The notes under the pieces were generated by a model that was not told the DNA's origin, did not search any database, and saw only the letters and a list, made by a program, of their open reading frames with translations. Shown piece by piece: positions 34,337 to 43,575 of a stretch of 64,000 nucleotides of DNA. Both the position numbers and the translations under genes were made by a program. Source of the DNA: Exiguobacterium artemiae 255-15 (GTDB lineage: Bacteria > Bacillota > Bacilli > Exiguobacteriales > Exiguobacteriaceae); assembly GCF_000019905.1 (NCBI RefSeq), contig NC_010556.1:584001-648000 (forward strand), read 5' to 3'. Position 1 is the stretch's first letter; every line of letters begins with the position of its first letter.

Positions 34337-35799
34337 CATGGAGTTTTAGGGAATAAAAATCGTTTGAGCGTTTTAATCCGGTGTTTCGGAGTTAATAGAA
34401 GCAACTGATCCCGACCTTCAAAAAGCGTGTCTCCACGAGGTGTCACGATTTGGTCGTCCCGGATGATTGCCGTGATTAAAAATTCCTGCGGAAGATCAAT
34501 ATCCATGATGGCTTTCCCGACGAATGGATGGGAATTCGGAATCGTCAATTCGATGATTTCCGCATTCGGTTTCCCAATCGACATGAACTCGATAACCGTT
34601 TGAATGGCGGAAGAACCCGTGTCGTTCAAATGAAGGCGATCGGCGAGGAACGTCAGCATGCTCCCTTGAATTAACGTCGATAACAGAACGGTGAAAAAGA
34701 CGATATTAAAAATCATTCCGGCGTTGTCGATGCCGGCGACAAGCGGATACGTCGCAAGAATGATCGGAACTGCTCCTTTTAAACCGGCGAAGGAAACAAA
34801 CACTTTTTCCTGCCAAGAATATTTAAAGGGAAGCAGACTGAGCCAGACCGACACCGGGCGGGCGATGAAGATTAAAATCAATGCAAGGGCAATCGAGGAT
34901 AGAATCACCTGCGGATCAAGCAACTGCTTCGGGAAGACGAGTAATCCGAGCACGATAAACATCCCGATTTGGGCCAAGTGCGCCATACTCATCGTAAAAC
35001 GGACAAGCGTCTGACGGTAAACCAATTCATGATTGCTGATGTAGATGGCGGTCACATAGACGGCTAAGAAACCACTGGCATGAATCGTATCGGCAATACC
35101 GAACGAAAGAAAGGCGAACGACATTAAAAGAATCGGATAAAAGCTCGAGGAACTGAGATCAATCCGGTTAAGTAGTGTCGAAGCAATCCAGCCGATGAAC
35201 AGACCGAGCAGTAGACCGATCACCATTTCCCAGACTAACGAAGTTAAGCCGGAAACGAGTGAAGCCTCTTTTGGATTCGTCACGAATTCCAGGAAGAAGA
35301 CTGTCAAAAAAACAGCCATCGGATCATTGGTCCCGGATTCGAGTTCTAACGTTGAACCGACTTTTCGCCGGACGGATTGCCCGCTGAGTACTGAAAAAAT
35401 CGCGGCAGCATCCGTTGATCCGACAATGGCACCAAGGAGAAAAGCATTAGCCCAGCTGAAGCCGAGAATGTAGTGGGACGCCACGGCAACGATTGTCGTC
35501 GCAATGAAGACACCAAACGTGGCAAGTGACAGAGAGGGTGAGAGTTCGGTCTTAACTTCTTTCCAAGCCGTTTGAAGACCTCCCTCGAATAAGATGATGA
35601 TCAGCGCCACCGTACCGAGTAACTGTGCCAGCTCGGCATCATCAAACCGGATGAATCCGGTAATGTCACTGCCGGCAATCATGCCAAGGGCAATGAAAAT
35701 CAGGAGAGCCGGAATATTGAGACGACTCGACAATTTCGTCGTCCAGACTGCTGTAAACAACAATAAGCCAATTAATAAAATCGTGAACTGTAGGGACAT
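34336..35799 (-). CDS. CPA1-family K+/H+ antiporter with C-terminal RCK domain (NhaP2/CvrA-like)
   Basis: 487 residues. Twelve or so membrane segments with GAIVGSTDAAAIFSVLSGQSV and LELESGTNDPMAVFLTVFF, the Asp-containing ion pathway of CPA1 exchangers, then a cytosolic TrkA-C/RCK_C-like domain (about 400-487: AEIIELTIPNSHPFVGKAIMD to LLLLTPKHRIKTL) that binds regulatory ligand. ATG at 35799 follows AAGGAG by 9 nt; the upstream ATG at 35817 overlaps that site. Role: potassium or sodium efflux in exchange for protons. Confidence 0.9.
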   Translation of the reverse strand: MSLQFTILLIGLLLFTAVWTTKLSSRLNIPALLIFIALGMIAGSDITGFIRFDDAELAQLLGTVALIIILFEGGLQTAWKEVKTELSPSLSLATFGVFIATTIVAVASHYILGFSWANAFLLGAIVGSTDAAAIFSVLSGQSVRRKVGSTLELESGTNDPMAVFLTVFFLEFVTNPKEASLVSGLTSLVWEMVIGLLLGLFIGWIASTLLNRIDLSSSSFYPILLMSFAFLSFGIADTIHASGFLAVYVTAIYISNHELVYRQTLVRFTMSMAHLAQIGMFIVLGLLVFPKQLLDPQVILSSIALALILIFIARPVSVWLSLLPFKYSWQEKVFVSFAGLKGAVPIILATYPLVAGIDNAGMIFNIVFFTVLLSTLIQGSMLTFLADRLHLNDTGSSAIQTVIEFMSIGKPNAEIIELTIPNSHPFVGKAIMDIDLPQEFLITAIIRDDQIVTPRGDTLFEGRDQLLLLTPKHRIKTLKRFLFPKTP

Positions 35800-35877
35800 T
35801 GCATCAGACTCCTTCATGGAATATCATAACTACTTTCATCATACACTAATCCCGAGTTTTTTTGTCGGATAACGATT

Positions 35878-35943
35878 GTTCAATATTTTCCACCGCACCG
35901 GACAAAATTATCCGTTTTTATTGCAAGCGTTTTCATTTATTGT
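35878..35943 (+). promoter_or_regulatory. Solute-binding protein promoter region: 17-bp motif and perfect cre
   Basis: GTTCAATATTTTCCACC at 35878-35894 repeats the motif before the permease operon. TTGCAAGCGTTTTCAT at 35921-35936 matches the cre consensus WTGNAARCGNWWWCAW at all 16 positions, so CcpA repression in rich sugar is expected. A weak -10 (TATTGT, 35938-35943) follows the cre at once, the same arrangement as at 30008-30031. Confidence 0.7.
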
Positions 35944-35989
35944 AAAAGCGTAGCACGAGTATCAACTCGAAAATCAGGGAGGTATCCGA

Positions 35990-37276
35990 ATGCGTAAACG
36001 TAAATGGGCAGCACTACCAGTTATGACGACCGCAATGGTCGTAGCACTTGCAGCATGTGGTGGCGGTGGAACACTCAATAGTGATGACTCAAAGGACAGT
36101 GGCTCTTCTAAGGACGGGAAGACCCTCAACGTATTCCAATTTAAAGCTGAAATCGCAAAAGACATGGAAAAGATGGCAAAGGCGTATGAAAAAGAAACGG
36201 GCGTAAAAGTCGTCGTTCAAACAGTCGGCGGCGGATCGGATTATGGCGCCGCCTTGAAATCTCAGTTTGCTTCGGGTAACGAACCGGATGTTTTCAACAA
36301 CGGTGGATTTACAGAAGCGAAAACATGGCAAGATAAGCTGGAAGATCTTTCGGATGAAAAGTGGGTCAGTGATTTAACAGACCTATCAAAAGAACCGATG
36401 ACAATTGACGGGAAACTGTATGGTATGCCGATGAACTTGGAAGGTTACGGTTTCATTTACAACAAAGAAATCTTCAAGAAAGCCGGTATTACAGAGTTGC
36501 CGAAAACGTTAACAGAATTAACAGAAGCGTCCAAGAAGCTGAAAGCGGACGGCGTGACACCATTCTCGATCGGATACGGCGAGTGGTGGATTCTTGGAAA
36601 TCACTTGATGAATATCCCGATGGCCCAACAGGATGATCCGGATCAGTTCATCGCCGATCTGAATTCCGGCAAAGGGAAGTTCGAAGACAATAAACAATTT
36701 AAAGAGTTCATGAATCTGTTTGATTTAACGATCGAGTACGGAAACAAAAATCCGTTGACGACAGATTACAATACACAAGTTTCACAGTTTGCTGAAGGAA
36801 AAACAGCAATGATCCAACAAGGAAACTGGGCGCAACAATTGATTACGGATGTCAATCCGGATATCGAGATGGGCTTCATTCCGATGCCGATCAATGATGA
36901 CAAAGAAAAAATGGATCGACTTCCGGTCGGCGTACCGAATAACTGGGTCGTCAACAAAAACTCGAAAAATAAAGAAGAAGGTAAAAAGTTCCTCGAGTGG
37001 ATGGCGACATCTGATACAGGAAAAGATTATATGGTCAACAAATTCAAGTTTATCCCGGCGTTCAAATCAATCGAAGCAGCCGATCTTGGACCACTTGCTG
37101 ACGATATCATCAAGTACTCTAAAGAAGATAAAACCATCTCATGGAACTGGTTTAAATATCCGGACGGTGCTGTCAACGAATTTGGTGCCATCATGCAGGC
37201 ATACGTAGGAAAACAAAAAACATCAGAAGAGATGTTACAAGACTTTACGAAGACTTGGCAAAAAATGAAGAAATAA
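35990..37276 (+). CDS. Extracellular carbohydrate-binding lipoprotein (ABC transporter)
   Basis: 428-residue family-1 solute-binding protein. N-terminal lipoprotein signal: MRKRKWAALP, hydrophobic core and lipobox LAAC at about residue 23, then a Gly/Ser/Asp-rich linker. Domain body has TLNVFQFKAEIAKDMEKM, SDYGAALKSQFASGNEPDVF and FAEGKTAMIQQGNWAQQLI typical of sugar-binding proteins. Monocistronic behind a perfect cre. Its permeases are probably those at 30068-31842, since no permease adjoins it and both promoters share a motif. Substrate unknown. Confidence 0.93.
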   Translation: MRKRKWAALPVMTTAMVVALAACGGGGTLNSDDSKDSGSSKDGKTLNVFQFKAEIAKDMEKMAKAYEKETGVKVVVQTVGGGSDYGAALKSQFASGNEPDVFNNGGFTEAKTWQDKLEDLSDEKWVSDLTDLSKEPMTIDGKLYGMPMNLEGYGFIYNKEIFKKAGITELPKTLTELTEASKKLKADGVTPFSIGYGEWWILGNHLMNIPMAQQDDPDQFIADLNSGKGKFEDNKQFKEFMNLFDLTIEYGNKNPLTTDYNTQVSQFAEGKTAMIQQGNWAQQLITDVNPDIEMGFIPMPINDDKEKMDRLPVGVPNNWVVNKNSKNKEEGKKFLEWMATSDTGKDYMVNKFKFIPAFKSIEAADLGPLADDIIKYSKEDKTISWNWFKYPDGAVNEFGAIMQAYVGKQKTSEEMLQDFTKTWQKMKK

Positions 37277-37279
37277 TAA

Positions 37280-37322
37280 AAAACGTGTTGTTTCCAATAA
37301 ATGGAATCAACACGTTTTTTTA
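37280..37322. terminator. Bidirectional terminator
   Basis: AAAAAACGTGTTG pairs with CAACACGTTTTTT, with TTTCCA/TGGAA inside and loop ATAAA. It serves the convergent genes ending at 37276 and 37327. Confidence 0.92.
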
Positions 37323-37326
37323 TTAT

Positions 37327-38619
37327 TTAATGTAAGAAAAACAATTGAATGAAGAAGAGAACAGCGAACAGATAAATCAAAAAGTGAACGCGTTGCTTTT
37401 GGACAGCTTTCATAATCGGATAGATGATGAATCCGAAGGCGATCCCTGTTGCGATACTGCCGGACAGCGGCATGATGATGATGATCATGAACGCTGTAAA
37501 GGCTTCGCTGAAATCTTCCCACTGGATTTGTTTAATATTTTGAAGCATCAAGGCACCGACCAGGAGTAATGCAGGTGCTGTAATAGCAGGAACACTTGAA
37601 ATCGATTGAACGATTGGACCGAACACTGCCGAGAGCGCAAATAAGATGCCGACCGTGACGGATGTCAATCCGGTTCGTCCACCGGCTGCGACACCGGAAG
37701 CAGATTCGACGTAAGCCGTCGTTGGACTGGTTCCAAACATCGATCCGACAATCATTGCCGTTGAATCAGACAACAGAGCACGTTCGCTGTTCTTAAGAGA
37801 ACCGTCTTCTTCGATCAGTCCGGCCTGTTCGCCGACTGCGACCATTGTTCCGGTCGTATCAAACATCGTGACGAGGACAAACGAAAGGACACCACTGAAT
37901 AGACCATATTGAATGACGTCTTGAACCGCAGAGAGCGGATTCGCGACAAGAATTCCTTCCGGTAAAGTCGGCAAAGCAATCAAGGTTTTTGAGAACGTCA
38001 ATTCACCTGTTAAGAAAGCGAGTACTCCGGACAGGACCATCGCATACAATAGACCACCCGGAACACGTTTCACCGTCAGAATGGCGGCTACGAGTAATCC
38101 GACCAGCGTAATCAGGGCTTCCGGTGACGTCAAAGAGCCGATTGTAATCAAGGTAGCCGGATCGGCCACAAGAATACCGGACATCTTTAAACCGAGGGAA
38201 GCAATGAATAAACCGATTCCTCCGGTGATAGCTAACTTAATCGTAGTTGGAATGACTTCGATTAATTTCGTCCGTAAAGGAGACAAGGATAACAAAAGGA
38301 AGATGATTCCGGCGACAAAAACGACGGATAAAGCTGTTTGGTAAGGAATTTTTTCGCCGATGACGAGCGTATAAGTGAAATAAGCGTTTAAGCCCATTCC
38401 CGGTGCCACCGCAATCGGCAGGTTGGCATAAAAGCCCATCAACAATGTCCCGATCAAAGTAGCGACGATCGTTGCCGAGAAAGCTTGATCCTGCGGAATG
38501 CCTGCTTCCGATAAAATAGTCGGGTTGACGAAAAGAATATAGGCCATCGTGATGAACGTAATAAAACCAGCTTGAATTTCACGTTTGACCGTTGTATCGT
38601 GTGCTGAAAGTTTAAACAT
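37327..38619 (-). CDS. pbuG: Hypoxanthine/guanine permease, AzgA/PbuG type (NCS2)
   Basis: 430 residues, about 12-14 membrane segments. Marks of the AzgA-like branch: EIQAGFITFITMAYILFVNPTIL, APGMGLNAYFTYTL, FVLVTMFDTTGTMVAVGEQAGL and the MFGTSPTTAYVESASGVAAGGRTG segment. Takes up purine bases with protons. ATG at 38619 follows AAGGTGG by 10 nt. A PurBox-like pair upstream suggests PurR control. A DeoD gene lies 2.7 kb away on the other strand, giving a purine-salvage theme. PbuO is an alternative name. Confidence 0.9.
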   Translation of the reverse strand: MFKLSAHDTTVKREIQAGFITFITMAYILFVNPTILSEAGIPQDQAFSATIVATLIGTLLMGFYANLPIAVAPGMGLNAYFTYTLVIGEKIPYQTALSVVFVAGIIFLLLSLSPLRTKLIEVIPTTIKLAITGGIGLFIASLGLKMSGILVADPATLITIGSLTSPEALITLVGLLVAAILTVKRVPGGLLYAMVLSGVLAFLTGELTFSKTLIALPTLPEGILVANPLSAVQDVIQYGLFSGVLSFVLVTMFDTTGTMVAVGEQAGLIEEDGSLKNSERALLSDSTAMIVGSMFGTSPTTAYVESASGVAAGGRTGLTSVTVGILFALSAVFGPIVQSISSVPAITAPALLLVGALMLQNIKQIQWEDFSEAFTAFMIIIIMPLSGSIATGIAFGFIIYPIMKAVQKQRVHFLIYLFAVLFFIQLFFLH

Positions 38620-38653
38620 GAGTCAAAGACCACCTTAATCTCAAAAGTTTGTT

Positions 38654-38702
38654 AAAAACGAACATTAACGATGTTATATCAATATTCATTCGGAATCAAG
38701 TA
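38654..38702 (-). promoter_or_regulatory. PurBox-like pair and promoter of the purine permease
   Basis: AAAAACGAACATT (38654-38666) matches the PurBox AWWWCCGAACWWT at 12 of 13. A weaker inverted box with the CCGAA core reads on the minus strand at 38685-38697 (9 of 13), 18 bp away; B. subtilis PurR sites are inverted PurBox pairs about 16-17 bp apart. A minus-strand TTGATT at about 38697-38702 and TAACAT 17 nt later overlap the pair, fitting repression. Confidence 0.55.
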
Positions 38703-38765
38703 TTGTTTTTCGGTTAATCTAAATTGGAGTAAATGACAACGGGTATAAACAAATAAAAGACATAC

Positions 38766-38793
38766 ATGTAAGCGGATACAGCTATGCTATACT
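38766..38793 (+). promoter_or_regulatory. Promoter of the two-component operon with overlapping cre
   Basis: ATGTAAGCGGATACAG at 38766-38781 matches the cre consensus at 15 of 16. It is followed by an extended -10, TGCTATACT (hexamer TATACT 38788-38793), and covers the -35 and spacer, so CcpA would block polymerase. Confidence 0.6.
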
Positions 38794-38827
38794 ACTTATT
38801 AGAAGAAAAAGGATGGAGGAGACGGCG

Positions 38828-40585
38828 ATGAAGAGCATCCGAACACGTTTGATCCGACTTGTCGTCTTAGCAATTCTGATTCCGACGACGCTTGCTACAT
38901 CAGCTTCTTATCTCTATGTGCGCCACCAGAACATCGAGCAGGCGGAACGTTCGAGCTTGAGCGGTTTGAAAAGAGGAAGCAACCAAATCAGTCATTATAT
39001 GGAAGATGTAAGACGGTTGCCGACAAGTTTGTATGCCAATCGCTCCTTACTCAATATTATGAACGTCGGCGCAGATGCCGAGCTCAGTGAATCGGAAGGT
39101 GTGATTTCACGGGCGTTGCTCGGACTTTTTTTATCAAGACAAGACATTGAGCAGCTTCATTTTGTCATCTTAAAAGGAAATTCGGAGTACTCGGTCTATA
39201 ACATGAAAACATCAAGCCGGGGAAAGTTTGATTGGCTGCAGGAGACCGATTATTTTCGTTTGATGAAACAAAAAAACGGATGGCTGATTGATCCGGCACA
39301 TCAGATTGCCGCCTATAATACACATACGATGATTTTGGATGAGAAAGAAATCGTCAGCTTCCGTTACCGGATCAATCGGGTGGAAACGGATGAACCGCTC
39401 GGTTTTCTTTCAGTCGACATTCCGACGAGTGTCTTTGAACAACAATTGAAGCTGTTCGAAAATTTTCCCGGTGAATCGCTTTGGTTGTTGAATGGAAACC
39501 AACTGATTGCGAAAACAGGCAAAGAACTTCCGGTCACGAATGACCGATTGACGGGCAAGAGTGGGAGCATGCGCGTCGGAGACTCCTTTATCGTGTATGC
39601 CAAAACGACAACACAAGGAGTTCCCATTACACTGATCAAGACGACCCCATATGCATCGGTCGTCAAAGGTGCCAATGAAACAGCGCTGATTTTAATTTTG
39701 ATCGGAATCGGCTCGTTAGTCTTGATGATTATCGCGGCCAGTCTTGCAGCCCTTAAAATCACGAAGCCGATCAAACAGCTGACAGCAAACGTTTGGCGTG
39801 TCGAACAGGGTGATTTATCGGCACAATTCGTTGCGACGACCAACGATGAGATTGGGTTGCTGAATCGGCAATTCCAGCGGATGATTCAACGAATCGACCG
39901 GCTGATCAAACGGGAATACCGTCTGGCACTTGAAAACCGGACAAACGAATTGCGGGCTTTACAATCTCAATTAAATCCTCATTTCTTGTTTAATGCCTTG
40001 CAATCGATCGGAACGACTACATTACAGGGTGACCGGAAAATCGCATATCGTTCGATTACAGGATTGTCGCAGATGATGCGTTATTCCATGAATAATGAAC
40101 AGACGATTGTCACGCTGAAGCAGGAAGTCGATCATCTTCAATCCTACATGCGTCTTCAGCAGCAACGTTTTCCGGATCGGTTCCGTTATATCGTCGATGT
40201 GCCGTGGCACATGAATTCGATTGAGATCCCGAAAATGATTTTACAACCCTTTGCTGAAAATTATTTTAAGCATGCGTTTAATCAACAGGCAGATGCGACG
40301 GAAAATTACCTCGCCTATAAAGTCAGAAGCGATGGTGACCAACTCATCATTCAAGTCGAAAACAGCGGTTCAGTCATGGAAGCAGCAAAACTAGAAAGTA
40401 TTGATCAAACGATGCGGATGCACCGCCGACCGGAAGACCGTCAAACGTCCGGGATCGGTCTTCACAACATCTACGAACGTCTATTAATCTTTTATGGAGA
40501 AGAAGCCAGCATGATCCTGCAGTCTCCGGCTGAAGGTGGTTTTAGAATCGTCATTCGAATTCCCGTTGAACAGGAGGAACTATGA
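38828..40585 (+). CDS. Sensor histidine kinase, YesM-like
   Basis: 585 residues. First membrane helix at about 8-28, an extracytoplasmic sensor domain of about 250 residues (dCache-like by size and by the LGFLSVDIP stretch), second helix at about 289-312 (ALILILIGIGSLVLMIIAASLAAL), a HAMP (ITKPIKQLTANVWRVEQGD), then the YesM-type kinase core: LQSQLNPHFLFNALQSI with the phospho-His, ENYFKHAFN (N box) and GIGLHNIYERLLIFYG. Such kinases sense sugars or binding proteins. ATG at 38828 follows GGAGGAG by 6 nt. Ends TGATG, overlapping the regulator start. Confidence 0.93.
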   Translation: MKSIRTRLIRLVVLAILIPTTLATSASYLYVRHQNIEQAERSSLSGLKRGSNQISHYMEDVRRLPTSLYANRSLLNIMNVGADAELSESEGVISRALLGLFLSRQDIEQLHFVILKGNSEYSVYNMKTSSRGKFDWLQETDYFRLMKQKNGWLIDPAHQIAAYNTHTMILDEKEIVSFRYRINRVETDEPLGFLSVDIPTSVFEQQLKLFENFPGESLWLLNGNQLIAKTGKELPVTNDRLTGKSGSMRVGDSFIVYAKTTTQGVPITLIKTTPYASVVKGANETALILILIGIGSLVLMIIAASLAALKITKPIKQLTANVWRVEQGDLSAQFVATTNDEIGLLNRQFQRMIQRIDRLIKREYRLALENRTNELRALQSQLNPHFLFNALQSIGTTTLQGDRKIAYRSITGLSQMMRYSMNNEQTIVTLKQEVDHLQSYMRLQQQRFPDRFRYIVDVPWHMNSIEIPKMILQPFAENYFKHAFNQQADATENYLAYKVRSDGDQLIIQVENSGSVMEAAKLESIDQTMRMHRRPEDRQTSGIGLHNIYERLLIFYGEEASMILQSPAEGGFRIVIRIPVEQEEL

Positions 40586-41289
40586 TGAATGTATTGATCG
40601 TAGACGACGAAAAACATGTGCGCGACGCGGTGAAATTGCTTGGAGAATGGGATACCTGGCAGATTGGTAATATCTTTGAAGCGGATGACGGGGTCACTGC
40701 CAAACGTTTCTTGGAACAGGAAAAAATCGATTTGATGTTGACGGATGTCGAAATGCCCGGACTCGACGGACTAAGTTTACTCGAATGGACAAAAAATCAT
40801 CATCCAAAGGTCGTCACGATTGTATTGACAGGGTATGATGATTATACGTATATGCGTCGGGCGATTTTGCACCAATCGTTTGATTACTTACTTAAGCCGA
40901 TTGATCCTGATATTTTGAATGATGCTCTCGGGCGCGCGATGGAATTGATCGGTCCTGTTCAAGAACAAGGCGAAGCGATTGATCAAATTGCAAAATACAT
41001 TTCGACACATTATGCGGAAGAACTAACGCTTCAACTCATGAGTGAACGCTTTTATCTAAGTCGAGAATACATTTCAAGACGATTCAAACAGCGTTTTTCC
41101 GTTAATCTATCGGATTATATTCAAACCATCCGTTTAAATCGGGCAAAAGAATTGCTGGGTGAGACGGATGCCCGGATTTACGAGATTGCGCTTGAAGTCG
41201 GATACCATGATGATAAATATTTTCGGAAAGTCTTTAAAAAGCAATTCGGAATGACTCCGAATGAGTTCCGAGAGTTGTTGTCGGTTTAG
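40585..41289 (+). CDS. AraC-type response regulator, compact YesN-like
   Basis: 234 residues. Receiver domain (1-120) with [11 protein letters not shown], the phospho-Asp in MLTDVEMPG and the Lys in LLKPIDP; then two helix-turn-helices of an AraC domain (about 135-232: [16 protein letters not shown]-like and [30 protein letters not shown]). It lacks the 100-150-residue linker of full YesN proteins (about 370 aa). ATG at 40585 is 7 nt after GGAGG; an ATG at 40582 is closer. Likely activates the sugar transporter genes at 30068 and 35990. Confidence 0.93.
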   Translation: MNVLIVDDEKHVRDAVKLLGEWDTWQIGNIFEADDGVTAKRFLEQEKIDLMLTDVEMPGLDGLSLLEWTKNHHPKVVTIVLTGYDDYTYMRRAILHQSFDYLLKPIDPDILNDALGRAMELIGPVQEQGEAIDQIAKYISTHYAEELTLQLMSERFYLSREYISRRFKQRFSVNLSDYIQTIRLNRAKELLGETDARIYEIALEVGYHDDKYFRKVFKKQFGMTPNEFRELLSV

Positions 41290-41314
41290 TCACTATTTAG
41301 AGGAGGAATCGTAC

Positions 41315-42022
41315 ATGAGCGTACACATTAACGCAGCAGAAGGTCAGATTGCAGAAACCGTATTACTTCCAGGAGATCCACTTCGTGCAAAATATATTGC
41401 CGATACATTTTTAGAGGATGTCGTTCTTTATAACGAAGTCCGCGGAATGTATGGATTTACAGGAACGTATAAAGGTAAAAAAGTTTCGGTCCAAGGAACT
41501 GGTATGGGCGTTCCTTCGATGTCGATTTACGCCAATGAACTCGTTCAATCATACGGCGCAAAAAACCTGATTCGTGTCGGTACTGCCGGCGGAATTACAC
41601 CGGACGTCAAAGTTCGCGACGTCGTCATCGCCATGAGTGCATCACACGATATGGCACAAAACCGCGTCCGCTTCAACGGACTCGATTACGCGCCGACAGC
41701 ATCGTTTGACTTATTGCACAAAGCGTATATGACAGCGAAAGAGCACGGAATCGACGCAAAAGTGGGTCAAATCTTTACGACAGATCAATTTTATCAAGAT
41801 GATTTCCACCATTTCAAAAAATGGGCGGACTTCGGTTGCCTCGCAATCGAGATGGAAGCGGCAGGCCTCTACACACTTGCGGCCAAACATAAAGTCAACG
41901 CCTTGACGATCTTGACGATTTCCGATCACTTGTTGACGGGTGAAGAGACAACAGCAGAAGAACGTCAAACGACGTTTAACGACATGATGAAAGTCGCACT
42001 TGAAACAGCAATCCAACTGTAA
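41315..42022 (+). CDS. deoD: Purine nucleoside phosphorylase DeoD
   Basis: Phosphorolysis of purine (deoxy)nucleosides to base and (deoxy)ribose-1-phosphate. 235 residues as in B. subtilis DeoD. Hexameric PNP marks: [63 protein letters not shown] and the catalytic Asp in [13 protein letters not shown] at 41315 follows AGGAGGAATCGTAC. It starts 25 bp after the response regulator stop and might be read through from it, although function links it to the purine permease. Confidence 0.96.
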   Translation: MSVHINAAEGQIAETVLLPGDPLRAKYIADTFLEDVVLYNEVRGMYGFTGTYKGKKVSVQGTGMGVPSMSIYANELVQSYGAKNLIRVGTAGGITPDVKVRDVVIAMSASHDMAQNRVRFNGLDYAPTASFDLLHKAYMTAKEHGIDAKVGQIFTTDQFYQDDFHHFKKWADFGCLAIEMEAAGLYTLAAKHKVNALTILTISDHLLTGEETTAEERQTTFNDMMKVALETAIQL

Positions 42023-42025
42023 ACG

Positions 42026-42058
42026 AAAGGCGGAGAAAAGACTCTCCGCTTTTTTTTA
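42026..42058 (+). terminator. Rho-independent terminator
   Basis: AGGCGGAGA pairs with TCTCCGCTT (one G-U) around a short loop, followed by a T-run. Confidence 0.85.
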
Positions 42059-42124
42059 TTTGCCCTGACAGCTATGGTAGAATGAGAAGGTAGAAATGAA
42101 TGAGCTCACAAGGGGGATTTAAGG

Positions 42125-43507
42125 ATGGGATTGACGACAACGGGATTGGATGTAGCACGCCAGATTGAAGTACAACGGGGTTTCTTTAAGACAGGCGCGA
42201 CACGAAGCATTGCTTTTCGTTTAAGTATGTTGACGTTCTTGAAACAAGCAATTGAAACACATGAAGAAGCCATTTACGATGCCTTGAAAGTCGACTTGAA
42301 TAAAGGACGTCAAGACGCGTTTACGACAGAAATCGGTTTTGTCTACGGCGAAATCAATCGGATGGAAAAACAATTGCGCCGTCTTGCAAAACCACGGCGA
42401 GTCAAAACGCCGTTGTTGCATTTCGGATCAAAAAGCGAAATCCGTTTTGAGCCTTACGGAAACGTGCTCGTCATCGCACCTTGGAATTACCCTTTCCAAC
42501 TGGCCCTTGCCCCTGTCGTAGGTGCGATTGCAGCTGGGAATACCGTTGTTCTAAAACCTTCGGAATTGACACCAAACGTCTCGCGTGTGTTGCGGGAAGT
42601 GTTTGAGACGGCGTTTCATGAGCGTTTTGGTGTCGTGATCGAAGGCGACGCGGAAGTAAGTACAGCTGTGTTGGAAGAGAAGTTTGATTATATCTTCTTT
42701 ACCGGCTCGACTCGTGTCGGTAAAATCGTTCATCAAGCAGCTGCCAAACATTTGACGCCGGTCACGCTTGAACTGGGCGGCAAGTCTCCGACGATTATCC
42801 ACAAGGATGCAGATTTAAGACTCGCGGCCAAACGGATTGCCTGGGGAAAATGGTTAAATGCCGGGCAAACATGTATCGCTCCGGACTATGTTTTTGTTCA
42901 TCGGGACGTCCAGGAAACATTTCTTCGTTTGATTGAAGAAGAGGCGTTCTCCCAGTATGGCAATGGAGTCGGCGTGGGGTCCTATGTCAAAATCGTTTCG
43001 GACGGTCACTTGGAACGATTGACAGGATATCTCGAGCAAGGAAACATCGAATTCGGCGGACAAGTCGATCCGGAAACAAGAAAAATGGCTCCGACCGTTA
43101 TGACGAACGTTCCTCTTGATTCGAAATTGATGCAGGAAGAAATCTTTGGTCCGATTTTACCGGTGCTCGTATATGACGAAATCGAAGATGTCATCACCTT
43201 TGTCACGGATCGTGACAAACCGTTGGCCCTTTATCTGTTTACAGAAAATGAATTCGTGAAGGAACGTGTCTTGAACCGGATTTCCTTTGGCGGCGGATGC
43301 GTGAACGATACACTCATGCATGTCGCACAGCATAATTTACCGTTTGGCGGTGTCGGTGCCAGTGGAATCGGCGGATATCACGGCAAATACAGTTTCGAAA
43401 CGTTCAGCCATCGAAAAGGGCTGGTGCACAATACGACGAAGTTTGATTTACCATTCCGTTATATGCGTTCAAATACTGATTCCAAATGGATGCGCTTTTT
43501 GTTATGA
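42125..43507 (+). CDS. Aldehyde dehydrogenase, ALDH3-like
   Basis: 460 residues, the shorter class-3 type (B. subtilis YwdH-like). NAD(P)-dependent oxidation of aldehydes to acids. Seen are NVLVIAPWNYPFQLAL, the FFTGSTRVGKIVHQAAAKHLTPVTLELGGKSP block with the general-base Glu, and the nucleophile Cys in NAGQTCIAPDYV near residue 243. EIFGPILPVL and the family-3 end FRYMRSNT-like tail are present. ATG follows AAGGGGG by 11 nt. Monocistronic by spacing. Confidence 0.93.
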   Translation: MGLTTTGLDVARQIEVQRGFFKTGATRSIAFRLSMLTFLKQAIETHEEAIYDALKVDLNKGRQDAFTTEIGFVYGEINRMEKQLRRLAKPRRVKTPLLHFGSKSEIRFEPYGNVLVIAPWNYPFQLALAPVVGAIAAGNTVVLKPSELTPNVSRVLREVFETAFHERFGVVIEGDAEVSTAVLEEKFDYIFFTGSTRVGKIVHQAAAKHLTPVTLELGGKSPTIIHKDADLRLAAKRIAWGKWLNAGQTCIAPDYVFVHRDVQETFLRLIEEEAFSQYGNGVGVGSYVKIVSDGHLERLTGYLEQGNIEFGGQVDPETRKMAPTVMTNVPLDSKLMQEEIFGPILPVLVYDEIEDVITFVTDRDKPLALYLFTENEFVKERVLNRISFGGGCVNDTLMHVAQHNLPFGGVGASGIGGYHGKYSFETFSHRKGLVHNTTKFDLPFRYMRSNTDSKWMRFLL

Positions 43508-43575
43508 TGGTTGAGGTTTGATTTATATGAAATTCTATAAAAGTAAATTTTTTGTTAAATTAAGGGGTATAAGTT

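Noticed and set aside
38620-38812. Purine riboswitch before the purine permease
   Set aside because: The conserved aptamer core strings were looked for on the minus strand and not seen.
39364-39843. 159-codon minus-strand frame inside the histidine kinase
   Set aside because: Shadow of a well-supported kinase gene, no start context.
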